A stretch of DNA of 62,295 bases from Desulfobulbaceae bacterium (GTDB taxonomy: Bacteria > Desulfobacterota > Desulfobulbia > Desulfobulbales > Desulfocapsaceae). Shown piece by piece: positions 54,592 through 62,295 of this stretch. The translations under genes were made by a program, and so were the position numbers. The stretch spans positions 1-62,295 of the forward strand of contig JAAELB010000267.1 of NCBI GenBank assembly GCA_024227155.1, given 5' to 3'. The notes under the pieces were generated by a model. That model did not search any database. It had not been told where the DNA came from and worked only from the letters and a program-made list of their open reading frames with translations. The stretch's first letter is position 1, and each line of letters begins with the position of its first letter.

Positions 54592-54861
54592 ATGTTATTT
54601 GAAGGTGTTAAGCTTATGGTCGTCGGCATGACAACTGTCATGCTCTTTCTATCCCTAATGATTCTCTTTATCAATCTTGTGGCAATGCTTACCAAAAATG
54701 CTACTGCCCGGGAACTTGGTACAATTGAAAAAGAGAGAGAATTAGCAGCATTCAACAGGAAAAAAGCCAAGGAGGCCGCTGCAGGTGATGCCGACGAGGA
54801 CATCGCGGTAATCGCAGCTGCTGTTGCTGCCTATGAGGCAGAACGTTTCGCACATGCATAA
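54592..54861 (+). CDS. oadG: oxaloacetate decarboxylase gamma subunit
   Basis: The 89-residue protein has one N-terminal membrane segment (about 8-33, GMTTVMLFLSLMILFINLVAML) and a charged Ala/Glu-rich tail, as in OadG, which assembles the pump and promotes decarboxylation. ATG 54592 aligns with family N-termini; a longer frame from 54502 has no support. First gene of oadGAB. Confidence 0.85.
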   Translation: MLFEGVKLMVVGMTTVMLFLSLMILFINLVAMLTKNATARELGTIEKERELAAFNRKKAKEAAAGDADEDIAVIAAAVAAYEAERFAHA

Positions 54862-54876
54862 TAGTTATCATTACCC

Positions 54877-54906
54877 TGGGTAAACGGGAGATGACCGGGG
54901 ATAATG
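54877..54906 (+). repeat. fragment of family 2 repeat
   Basis: GGGTAAACGGGAGATGACCGGGGATAA-like sequence resembles the left end of copy c. It lies between oadG and oadA. Confidence 0.4.
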
Positions 54907-55011
54907 GAAAGACAGACAGAGTTGCAGCCGTGAAACAGTACAATTTTATCTCAGAGATATCGATCAGACTCTGTATTACATTGATTTAACAACAAAGCGA
55001 GGAGAACAACG

Positions 55012-56826
55012 GTGAGTAAAAAGGTAATTCAATTCATGGACACGTCTTTCAGAGACGGTTTTCAGTCTGTTTTCGGAGCGAGGGTATTAACTGATGATTT
55101 TATGCCCGCCGTCAAGGCTTCAGTCGATGCTGGTATCACCAATATCGAGGCTGGGGGTGGAGCACGTTTTCAGAGCTTGTTCTTCTACTGTGGTGAATCC
55201 GCATTTGACATGATGGACCGCTTTAGAACAGAAGTTGGCCCGGACGTTGCCCTGCAAACTCTGGCCCGTGGTATCAACGTGGTAGCCCTCAGTCAATGCC
55301 CCAAAGATATTATTGATCTCCACGCCAAAATGTTCAAAAAGCATGGCATGACGACAATTAGAAACTTCGATGCACTCAACGACGTACGCAATCTTGAGTA
55401 CTCCGGTGAGCGAATTGCCCATCACGGTCTCAACCACCAGATCGTTGTTTCCATGATGGAGCTTCCACCGGGATGTTCCGGTGCCCATACCCCCGATTTT
55501 TACATGGATCGCCTCAAGCAGATTCTCGATGCCAATATCCCGTTCCACTCAATCTGTTTCAAGGATCCGTCTGGAACTTGCACGCCTAAAAACCTTTATG
55601 ACACCTTTAAAGGCGCGAGAAAACTTGTCTCTGATGACACCATTCTTTGGTATCACACCCATGACACAGCAGGCTTAGGTATTGCCCAGAATATGGCGGC
55701 AATTGAAGGCGGCGCAGATGGAATCGATCTTGCCAAATCGCCCGTCAGTGGAGGAACATGTCAACCTGACATCCTTTCCATGATGCACGCACTGAAAGGA
55801 TCCGATTTTACACTTGATCTTGATTACGAAAAAATCGTCGTCGCCTCTGATGTATTTGAAGATGCTATGAAAGATTACTTTGTTCCACCTGAGGCAAAGA
55901 TGGTGTCTCCTAAGGTAACGCTTTCCCCAATGCCTGGCGGCGCACTTACTGCCAATACAATGATGATGCGAGATACAGGCACTTTACATCTCTTTGGTCA
56001 AGTCATCGAAGAAATGGCTGAAGTTGTTGCCCGCGGTGGCTTTGCAACCTCTGTTACCCCTGTATCCCAATTCTACTTCCAACAGGCATACCTCAATGTG
56101 ACGCAGGGAAAATGGAAGAAGATTAATCCAAGTTACGGTAACATGGTCCTTGGATACTTTGGCCGTACCCCGGTTCCTGCTGATCCAGAAATCATTAAAA
56201 TTGCCTCAGAGCAACTTGAGAAGCCTATATTCACCGAAGATCCTCTCGACATTCTTGAGCCAGGTATCCCAAAGGCGACAAAAATTCTTGAGGACAATAA
56301 TCTTCCTGTTAATGACGAAAACATCTTTATCATTGCCAGCTGTGAACAAAAAGGGCTCGACTTCCTTCAGGGCAAGGCTATCACCAATATCCGTAAAATC
56401 TCCGACGAGAAAGAAGCGGAGGCTAAAAAAGCTGCAAAACCCGCTGCTCCAGCGGCAACACCCGCCTCTATCGGCCCACGGGATTACACCATAACGGTAA
56501 ATAACAGGCCATATAATGTTTCTGTTTCAGAAGCAGGCGGAGTCCAGGCAACGCCAGCAGCTGCGGCTGCTCCAGCTGCCGCACCAGCACCAACACCAGA
56601 GCCAGTTGTGGAAGGTACTGACATTGAAGCACCAACCCCTGGCAATATTGTGAAGATTTTAGTCGATGTCGGTGCCGAGGTCACAGAAGATCAGCCGCTG
56701 GTTGTGATGGAAGCTATGAAGATGGAGTCAGAGGTGAAATCATCCTGTGCTGGTAAGGTTCTCGCTATCCATGTAGCTGCTGGTGATACAGTGCAGGCTT
56801 CTGACCTGCTCTTTACCATCGGCTGA
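55012..56826 (+). CDS. oadA: oxaloacetate decarboxylase alpha subunit
   Basis: The 604-residue protein has an N-terminal carboxyltransferase TIM barrel (MDTSFRDGFQS, metal-binding WYHTHDTAG), a PYC_OADA middle domain, an Ala/Pro-rich linker (about 520-540) and a C-terminal biotin domain with VVMEAMKMES (acceptor Lys about 567). It takes CO2 from oxaloacetate onto biotin. DTSFRDGFQS replaces the usual DTTLRDGHQS, so a related acid is possible. GTG start at 55012 with GAGGAG upstream. Confidence 0.92.
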   Translation: MSKKVIQFMDTSFRDGFQSVFGARVLTDDFMPAVKASVDAGITNIEAGGGARFQSLFFYCGESAFDMMDRFRTEVGPDVALQTLARGINVVALSQCPKDIIDLHAKMFKKHGMTTIRNFDALNDVRNLEYSGERIAHHGLNHQIVVSMMELPPGCSGAHTPDFYMDRLKQILDANIPFHSICFKDPSGTCTPKNLYDTFKGARKLVSDDTILWYHTHDTAGLGIAQNMAAIEGGADGIDLAKSPVSGGTCQPDILSMMHALKGSDFTLDLDYEKIVVASDVFEDAMKDYFVPPEAKMVSPKVTLSPMPGGALTANTMMMRDTGTLHLFGQVIEEMAEVVARGGFATSVTPVSQFYFQQAYLNVTQGKWKKINPSYGNMVLGYFGRTPVPADPEIIKIASEQLEKPIFTEDPLDILEPGIPKATKILEDNNLPVNDENIFIIASCEQKGLDFLQGKAITNIRKISDEKEAEAKKAAKPAAPAATPASIGPRDYTITVNNRPYNVSVSEAGGVQATPAAAAAPAAAPAPTPEPVVEGTDIEAPTPGNIVKILVDVGAEVTEDQPLVVMEAMKMESEVKSSCAGKVLAIHVAAGDTVQASDLLFTIG

Positions 56827-56880
56827 TAGCATGAAATTTTGGGGATCCCGGACATTGCAACCGCCGGGATCTGTTTCTTT

Positions 56881-57010
56881 TAGTACCTCACTCCTGAAAA
56901 CCTGTCATAAAAAACAGGAAATCAGGAAACTGTTTTGAAAATGAGGTACTTAAAATAACCACCAAGGCACTTATACCCCCTTGTGGGGTGTTAGTTGTAT
57001 TTACCGGGAT
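56881..57010 (-). repeat. family 2 repeat, copy d
   Basis: On the minus strand it reads CCCGGTAAATACAACTAAC, TAAGTGCCTTGGTGGTTATTT and GGAGTGAGGTACTAAAA, related to copy c. It separates oadA from oadB and ends 6 bases before the oadB start, so it forms the oadB leader. Confidence 0.7.
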
Positions 57011-57016
57011 AGTATT

Positions 57017-58531
57017 ATGAAAATAAAAATTTTCATGGCCGTCTTGCTAGGCGTGCTGTTGCCGTGGACCTCTTTAGCACTTGCTGATGATGGGTCTGTT
57101 GCAATAGTTTCACCGGCAGAGGCCAAAATCATACGGGTTCTTGTGCAACCTGGTGATTTCGTCTACAGCGGTGACGAAATTGCAACCCTGAAAACTGAGA
57201 ATGGGGAAAAGATTATTCTCAAGGCAGGAACATCCGGACAACTCACCACCGTAGCAGTAACACCCTACCAGAAAATCCACAAAGATGAGTTGTTAGGCAG
57301 TATGAAAATATCGCCAATTGTTGTGGAAAAACCGGCTCTAGGCAGTGACAAGGCGTTGCCACCGATGTCTGAACTCCTCACCAACCTGTTCAAGACCACA
57401 GGGATTTATGGCATTATTGATGGCCAAATGAACAAGGACTGGACCATCGGCATTGGCCGCATTCTGATGATTTTTGTCGGGCTTCTCCTTTTGTACCTTG
57501 GAATTTTCAGAAAATTTGAGCCTTTACTGCTCGTACCCATCGGTTTCGGTGCCATTCTCTCTAATATTCCAATGGCAGGGATCGCAGAACCCGGCGGGAT
57601 TTTGTATTATATTTACGAAGTTGGCATCACCACAGGGGTCTTTCCTTTGATAATTTTCATGGGAGTTGGTGCACTTACTGACTTTGGGCCTATGATTGCC
57701 AACCCGAAGACAATTCTCCTTGGAGGTGCCGCTCAGTTTGGGATTTTCACCACACTCCTTGGCGCTCTTGCCCTGTCTGATCTGGTCCCTGGTATCAATT
57801 TTTCACTTCCTGATGCAGCAGCCATCGGCATAATTGGAGGAGCGGATGGACCTACAGCAATCTTTCTCTCCAGCCAGTTATCGCCCCGACTTCTCGGGTC
57901 AATAGCCATTGCGGCATACTCGTACATGGCCCTGGTCCCGCTTATTCAACCACCAATTATGAAGTGGCTTACCACCCCCGAAGAAAGAAAAATCAAGATG
58001 GTGCAGATGCGTCACGTATCTAAGATCGAAAAGATTATTCTGCCACTTCTGGTCCTTGGTATCTGCGCGACCCTGCTGCCTTCCGCCGCTCCGCTTATCG
58101 GGATGTTCATGCTTGGAAATCTTGCAAAGGAATGCGGGGTTGTAGACAGATTGACGGATACCATCAAAAATTCTTTGATGTACACAGTGACAATCTTTCT
58201 AGGTCTCGGTGTTGGTTCCAAACTCTCCGCAGATAAGTTCCTCAACCTTGAAACACTTGGTATTCTCGCCCTCGGTATGGTTGCCTTCTGTATAGGAACG
58301 GCCACCGGAGTTTTACTTGCGAAACTGATGAACAAGATGAGCAAGGCACCCATCAACCCGCTGATCGGCGCCGCCGGTGTCTCCGCAGTCCCCATGGCTG
58401 CCCGCGTGGTTAACAAGGTTGGGCTTGAAGCCAATCCTCAAAATCACCTGATCATGCACGCTATGGGTGCAAATGTATCCGGCGTTATTGGCTCAGCAGT
58501 TGCCGCTGGTGTTTTACTGGCACTTCTCTAA
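57017..58531 (+). CDS. oadB: sodium-pump decarboxylase beta subunit with N-terminal barrel-sandwich domain
   Basis: The C-terminal 370 residues match OadB, the Na+-translocating membrane subunit ([56 protein letters not shown]). Before it come a signal-peptide-like segment (about 1-24, ending SLALA) and a lipoyl/biotinyl-like barrel-sandwich domain (about 27-98, [21 protein letters not shown]) without the MKM attachment motif. OadB is normally about 375-435 residues and lacks this part. ATG 57017 is chosen as the start of the signal segment. Confidence 0.88.
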   Translation: MKIKIFMAVLLGVLLPWTSLALADDGSVAIVSPAEAKIIRVLVQPGDFVYSGDEIATLKTENGEKIILKAGTSGQLTTVAVTPYQKIHKDELLGSMKISPIVVEKPALGSDKALPPMSELLTNLFKTTGIYGIIDGQMNKDWTIGIGRILMIFVGLLLLYLGIFRKFEPLLLVPIGFGAILSNIPMAGIAEPGGILYYIYEVGITTGVFPLIIFMGVGALTDFGPMIANPKTILLGGAAQFGIFTTLLGALALSDLVPGINFSLPDAAAIGIIGGADGPTAIFLSSQLSPRLLGSIAIAAYSYMALVPLIQPPIMKWLTTPEERKIKMVQMRHVSKIEKIILPLLVLGICATLLPSAAPLIGMFMLGNLAKECGVVDRLTDTIKNSLMYTVTIFLGLGVGSKLSADKFLNLETLGILALGMVAFCIGTATGVLLAKLMNKMSKAPINPLIGAAGVSAVPMAARVVNKVGLEANPQNHLIMHAMGANVSGVIGSAVAAGVLLALL

Positions 58532-58560
58532 CAGATACGACCCAGAAAAATGGTACAGAA

Positions 58561-58596
58561 AAGGGGCGCTCCACCTTGTGTGGAGCGCCCCTTTAT
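58561..58596 (+). terminator. rho-independent terminator of oadGAB
   Basis: AAGGGGCGCTCCAC (58561-58574) pairs perfectly with GTGGAGCGCCCCTT (58580-58593), followed by TTATT. Confidence 0.85.
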
Positions 58597-58634
58597 TGTG
58601 CTGCTGTACTGCAGAAAACAGAAAAATAGCTCTC

Positions 58635-59462
58635 CTACTTCACCCTGTTCACCCTCGGCGCACTCCTCTCAATTGTCCTTTTATAGCTCAGAGCGGGGAG
58701 ACCAAAACCCATGACATAACCGAGCTGATGATCATCCGGGATACCGAGCCTCGTTTTGAGAGATGGAACGAGCTCAGAAATTGTAAGAGTGGCAAAACCG
58801 TTCCAGATTGTACCAACGCCATGGCTTTGAGCATACATCTCAAAGGTTGACAGGGCGATCACACAATCGTGGAGAGGAGCCGCACTCTCCTGGCTTGCTG
58901 ATACTATCAGCAGATGGGGGGCACCTCGAAAAAGAATGTCTTTTCCGGAAGCTTTCCAGGCATCTAAAATATCAGCAAACATCTCAAAGCCCTCGGGAAG
59001 CTGCTCACTCTCGATCAACTTTTCCAGTCCGTTTAAGGCTTCGTCGCGCAGATCGTAAACGATACCCTTATCGTCCACTACGGTATAGAGTAGTTCCCGG
59101 TCATTGTGGCCGCTCGGGGCATGGGAGGCAACTTCAATCAATTTATTGATGAGCTCGCCATCAACATTTTTATCCTGGTAATTTCTTACAGACCTTCGCC
59201 CTTTAATCAGCAATTCTAACTGTTCAGGAGCAGGTAAAGGAGCATCCTTTAAGGGAACTCCGGCATCTGGGCCATAGCCGAGAATAGAAACGGATCCCTC
59301 ACTGCAGACAGCAACACAGTGCATGCAGCCTATGCAAAATTGTTCTACATCCTCAGGTATCAGCGGGAGATTAGATTCCATATTAATTATCATCGCAGGA
59401 CAGTCACTGGCACATTGTCCACAGCCGATACAGGTTTCCACATCAATAGTAAAGTCGAGCAT
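58635..59462 (-). CDS. ferredoxin-nitroreductase fusion protein
   Basis: The 275-residue protein has two 4Fe-4S clusters at the N-terminus (CIGCGQCASDCP about 12-23; CIGCMHCVAVC about 43-53) fused to an FMN nitroreductase domain (about 85-270; RRSVRNYQDK, ASHAPSGHNDRELLYTV). Electrons would pass from ferredoxin clusters to flavin; the substrate is unknown. Two bases follow the fabI gene, so they are cotranscribed. Confidence 0.88.
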   Translation of the reverse strand: MLDFTIDVETCIGCGQCASDCPAMIINMESNLPLIPEDVEQFCIGCMHCVAVCSEGSVSILGYGPDAGVPLKDAPLPAPEQLELLIKGRRSVRNYQDKNVDGELINKLIEVASHAPSGHNDRELLYTVVDDKGIVYDLRDEALNGLEKLIESEQLPEGFEMFADILDAWKASGKDILFRGAPHLLIVSASQESAAPLHDCVIALSTFEMYAQSHGVGTIWNGFATLTISELVPSLKTRLGIPDDHQLGYVMGFGLPALSYKRTIERSAPRVNRVK

Positions 59463-59464
59463 AT

Positions 59465-60283
59465 TTATCCTACAGTTTTTGTTACAATTTCTTTATCAAA
59501 ATAATTTACTGCCATTCCGGCATCGACCACGATGGTTTGACAATTGATTCCTGAAGCCCTCCCTGAGAGCAAAAATGCCGCACAATCCGCCGCTTCCTGG
59601 GTTGTAAGTGCTTCCTTTCTCAGTATCGCCTTTTCAGCATAGAGGTAACTATCTACATAACCCGGAATTCCAGCAGAGGCAGAAGTTTTTAACAGTCCCG
59701 GCGCCACTGCATTAAAACGTACTTTGGAAAATTCAGAGAAAGATTTGGCCAGGAAACAGAGGGATGAATCCAGAGCCGCCTTGATGGGAGCCATATAACC
59801 ATAATTTTCCGCAGCCATTTGGGTAGTCGAGATAGAAATCGTCACCATCGAACCATTTTCCGCCAGTAACTCTTTAAAATGGTTGGCAATGGAGATAAAT
59901 GAAAAACAACTCACATTTACCGCCTGTAAAAAATCAGCCTTGATCGTCTCATGGAACGGTTTCATCCCATCTGAATAATTGGCAAAGGCTATTGAATGGA
60001 CGATACCGTCAACTCGCCCATCCTCTCCGGAAAATCCTGCCAAATAGCCCTTAATTTCGTCTCGAACCCTGATAATATTGGCCTCTTCTTCAACGTCACA
60101 GATAAAGACCTTCGATGCCGGAAAAAGCTTACGTGCATTTTGAGCTCGTTCCTCTGACCGAACCACATGGATCACCTCAGCTCCAGCTTCCACTAGTGTC
60201 CGGCCGATGGCGCAGGCGACCGATTTTTTATTTGCTAGACCGAAAACCACAAACTTCTTCTTTTCAATTTTTAAAAAACTCAT
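59465..60283 (-). CDS. fabI: enoyl-[acyl-carrier-protein] reductase FabI
   Basis: The 272-residue short-chain dehydrogenase has FabI marks: [16 protein letters not shown] at the NAD-binding loop, [10 protein letters not shown], and the catalytic pair YGYMAPIK (Tyr-x6-Lys). It reduces the last double bond in each cycle of fatty acid synthesis. Sequence is somewhat divergent from E. coli FabI. Upstream of the nitroreductase by 2 bases. Confidence 0.87.
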   Translation of the reverse strand: MSFLKIEKKKFVVFGLANKKSVACAIGRTLVEAGAEVIHVVRSEERAQNARKLFPASKVFICDVEEEANIIRVRDEIKGYLAGFSGEDGRVDGIVHSIAFANYSDGMKPFHETIKADFLQAVNVSCFSFISIANHFKELLAENGSMVTISISTTQMAAENYGYMAPIKAALDSSLCFLAKSFSEFSKVRFNAVAPGLLKTSASAGIPGYVDSYLYAEKAILRKEALTTQEAADCAAFLLSGRASGINCQTIVVDAGMAVNYFDKEIVTKTVG

Positions 60284-60302
60284 AATCCTCTGTTATTATA
60301 TT

Positions 60303-60340
60303 TCTTATATGACAGTTTTTCTGGAGTAAGGCACTAAAAT
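60303..60340 (+). repeat. family 2 repeat, truncated copy e
   Basis: Only the right end is present (CTGGAGTAAGGCACTAA). It lies between fabI and menA, and the menA stop codon (TAG on the minus strand, 60334-60336) falls within it. Confidence 0.6.
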
Positions 60341-61230
60341 CTATAAGCCAAACCAAAGGAAAACAGCAGGCAATAGACTAGAGAGAGACGCGCTGTACTT
60401 GCCAGCAGTTCATTCAGGTTGCTGCCCAGATCACATTCCACCTTTATCGAAAGTGACCAGGCCAAGGGCAGAGTACTCATCGGCAGTAAAATAAAGGCAC
60501 CGGCTACTCCTGTCACCAGCATAACAACCGGGATAAAATAACTTATTACAATCAAAACCTTGTACTCAACAATGGTCCTGTACCTGCCAAGCATCACCGC
60601 CAGAGTATTTTTACCCGCCTTCCTGTCGGTATCGATATCCCGTAAATTATTGATGACCATAATAGCGGTGATCAAAAGCCCAGGTGGTACAGCAGACAGC
60701 AGTACAACAGGTGTCAGTTCTTTTGCTTGAATATAGTAGGTCCCCCCAACTGCTACTAGACCAAAAAAAATAAAGACAAAGAGCTCCCCCAGTCCATGGG
60801 ACGCAAGGGGGTATGGACCACCACTATAAGCAAGGGCAGCCAGTATCGAGGTAACACCAACGACAGCTATCGGCACACCTCCAACTATTGACAGATATAT
60901 AAATATCAACCCTGCCAGCACCAGGGAAAGAACCATACCCTGCTTTACCATTACAGGCGAAATAAGACCGCTCTGGGTGACCCTTACGGGACCAACTCTT
61001 TCATCAGAATCGATATTGTTTTTAAAGTCAAAATAATCATTTGCAAGGTTCACCCCGATCTGTAAAAACATTGCACCCAGCAAACAGCCAAGGGCTGGCA
61101 GAAGTAGAAACCGTCCATCAGCATACGCCACCGCCGAGCCAACAGCAACAGGCCCTACAGCAGCGGGTAAGGTTTTTGGGCGAATGGCCATTAGCCAGAG
61201 AGTGAATTTTGTGTAGGATGTCTCTTGCAT
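60334..61230 (-). CDS. menA: 1,4-dihydroxy-2-naphthoate polyprenyltransferase MenA
   Basis: The 298-residue integral membrane prenyltransferase (UbiA superfamily) attaches the isoprenoid tail in menaquinone synthesis. The first Asp motif is NLANDYFDFKNNID (about 69-82); the second is NNLRDIDTDRKAGKNTLAV (about 194-212), with RPKTLPAAVGPVAVG near the start. Nine hydrophobic segments. Implies menaquinone-based respiration. No clear ribosome-binding site. Confidence 0.93.
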   Translation of the reverse strand: MQETSYTKFTLWLMAIRPKTLPAAVGPVAVGSAVAYADGRFLLLPALGCLLGAMFLQIGVNLANDYFDFKNNIDSDERVGPVRVTQSGLISPVMVKQGMVLSLVLAGLIFIYLSIVGGVPIAVVGVTSILAALAYSGGPYPLASHGLGELFVFIFFGLVAVGGTYYIQAKELTPVVLLSAVPPGLLITAIMVINNLRDIDTDRKAGKNTLAVMLGRYRTIVEYKVLIVISYFIPVVMLVTGVAGAFILLPMSTLPLAWSLSIKVECDLGSNLNELLASTARLSLVYCLLFSFGLAYRF

Positions 61231-61259
61231 AGTGCAAATATCTGGTAATTCTTATAATT

Positions 61260-62012
61260 TCATCTAATAAAAAGATGCTTACCTACTTTAAGTTCGATGG
61301 AGTAGATGGCAAAATAGAGAAGTACTCCGAGCAAACCCATACCCATAATACCGGTGTACATTTCTGCATAAAGCAGAACCTGGTAGGTTTCTATAACGAT
61401 ATAATAGCCAAGGCCGTAACTGGTCAATGACTGTTCTGCAATGAATAGTACTGCCACCGCTGTACCAACAGAAACCCTGAGAGCTGTCAAAACCGCCGGA
61501 AGTGACGCCGGCAGATAGACATACCTAAAGAGCGCCCGTCGCCCCGCCCCCAATGATTTCACCGAAAGAATAAGCTCCCGTCGCAGGCCTGAAGCCTCGT
61601 CACGAACCACCACCAGGATCTGAAAAAAAATGATGATCGCTATAAGGGTAATCTTGGAAAAATCACTTATTCCCATGAGTACGTAAATAACCGGTAAAAA
61701 AATTATTTTTGGAATCGGATATATAATCGCAATGAGGGGGCTGAAAATCAGATCAAGTTTTGGCATCTGCCCCAGTGCGAGCCCTATGGGTGCTGCAAAG
61801 AGTGTTGCAAGTAGTACAGCTGCCAGCACACGGGCTGCGGAGGCAAGAAAGTGTAAACCCAAATCCCCAGCCATATCGCGAAAAAACAGGGGTACAACCT
61901 CAATTGGAGAGGGCAGAATCGGCCGATTCACAACCAAAGACAGCAGCTGCCAGAGACAGAAAAACATCAGTACGCCGGTCATTGTGGAGAAAAGTGTCGC
62001 TTTTTTCTTCAT
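61260..62012 (-). CDS. ABC transporter permease (SsuC/TauC type)
   Basis: The 250-residue permease has six membrane segments and the EAA-like loop (LILSVKSLGAGRRALFRYVYLPASLPAVLTALRVS) typical of nitrate/sulfonate/taurine importers. It lies 12 bases after the ATPase gene on the minus strand. Substrate cannot be assigned. GGGGAAGGGG directly precedes the start. Confidence 0.88.
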   Translation of the reverse strand: MKKKATLFSTMTGVLMFFCLWQLLSLVVNRPILPSPIEVVPLFFRDMAGDLGLHFLASAARVLAAVLLATLFAAPIGLALGQMPKLDLIFSPLIAIIYPIPKIIFLPVIYVLMGISDFSKITLIAIIIFFQILVVVRDEASGLRRELILSVKSLGAGRRALFRYVYLPASLPAVLTALRVSVGTAVAVLFIAEQSLTSYGLGYYIVIETYQVLLYAEMYTGIMGMGLLGVLLYFAIYSIELKVGKHLFIR

Positions 62013-62024
62013 CCCCTTCCCCTT

Positions 62025-62295
62025 TCAGTTTCCATTTGCACTTCTGGCTCCAAGCAACTCCCGCAATTTACCACACTGGTGAAGAAAATCGCGATCGGTG
62101 CGCTTGTCGACTTCTCCGGAGAGATGGTTCTCAATAACCGTTGGCTTAATATTACAACTATCGCTCAATACAAGAATTTTCTCACCCAGCACCACCGCCT
62201 CCTCAATATCGTGGGTCACTGTCACAGAGGTGAGTCCAGACTGCTCGTGAAAATTGTTCATCACCTTTTGCAGCTCCTCCCGAATAGGTGCATCA
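62025..62295 (-). CDS. ABC transporter ATPase, C-terminal part (cut by window end)
   Basis: The frame stays open to the window edge, where it reads APIREELQKVMNNFHEQSG and then SVTVTHDIEEAVVLGEKILVL, the D-loop-to-H-loop portion of an SsuB/TauB-type ATPase. Walker motifs lie outside. It pairs with the permease gene. Confidence 0.85.
   Translation of the reverse strand, partial: DAPIREELQKVMNNFHEQSGLTSVTVTHDIEEAVVLGEKILVLSDSCNIKPTVIENHLSGEVDKRTDRDFLHQCGKLRELLGARSANGN

Overview
The window is about 62 kb of chromosome from a Gram-negative bacterium. Outer-membrane and envelope genes (LetAB, omptin, TolC, RND pump), a TrpB2-type synthase, a selenouridine synthase, a selenocysteine-containing rhodanese, a sodium-pump decarboxylase and MenA together suggest a Desulfobacterota organism of the Desulfobulbales type. 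That placement is inference from gene content; there is no rRNA or other marker here. No tRNA, rRNA, phage, insertion sequence or CRISPR array was seen.

Layout. 0-3.3 kb: mnmH, rsmE, a PilZ protein and prmA. 3.4-7.6 kb: letA-letB, a lipid-transport bridge with seven MCE domains. 7.9-9.2 kb: TrpB2. 9.3-16.3 kb: an efflux island, with an operon of membrane-fusion lipoprotein, RND pump and omptin protease facing a TolC-type channel. 16.4-24.7 kb: an HSDR_N-like protein, class II DAHP synthase, HtrA, a cyclase-like/cNMP-binding protein, a 37-residue membrane microprotein, radA, an EI24 protein and a CYTH protein. 24.9-31.5 kb: a complete dppABCDF operon ending in an aldo/keto reductase. 31.7-36.2 kb: a PAS-GGDEF protein, a PilZ-like protein behind a possible sigma-54 promoter, an APC-type permease and the selenoprotein rhodanese. 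36.4-43.7 kb: a Cys/Met-metabolism PLP enzyme, a ComEA-like protein, ilvC divergent from ilvY, a cation diffusion facilitator and trkA. 44.1-49.7 kb: an orphan TAXI binding protein, an ExeA-like ATPase, trkH and pyrF. 49.7-53.8 kb: an anti-sigma/sigma pair divergent from a VWA lipoprotein. 54-58.5 kb: the oadGAB sodium-pump decarboxylase. 58.6-62.3 kb: a ferredoxin-nitroreductase, FabI, MenA and part of an ABC importer.

The strongest unusual signal is at 35832-36221: a periplasmic rhodanese whose active-site loop carries an in-frame UGA (CxU-P), followed at the expected distance by a SECIS-like hairpin, with coding continuing to a normal C-terminus. The second layer is non-coding. At least two families of structured intergenic repeats, about 100-160 bp each, are scattered through the window. 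One family sits within 1-45 bases of gene 3' ends and flanks the ExeA-like gene as an inverted pair. The other supplies the stop codons of letB and menA and splits the oad genes.
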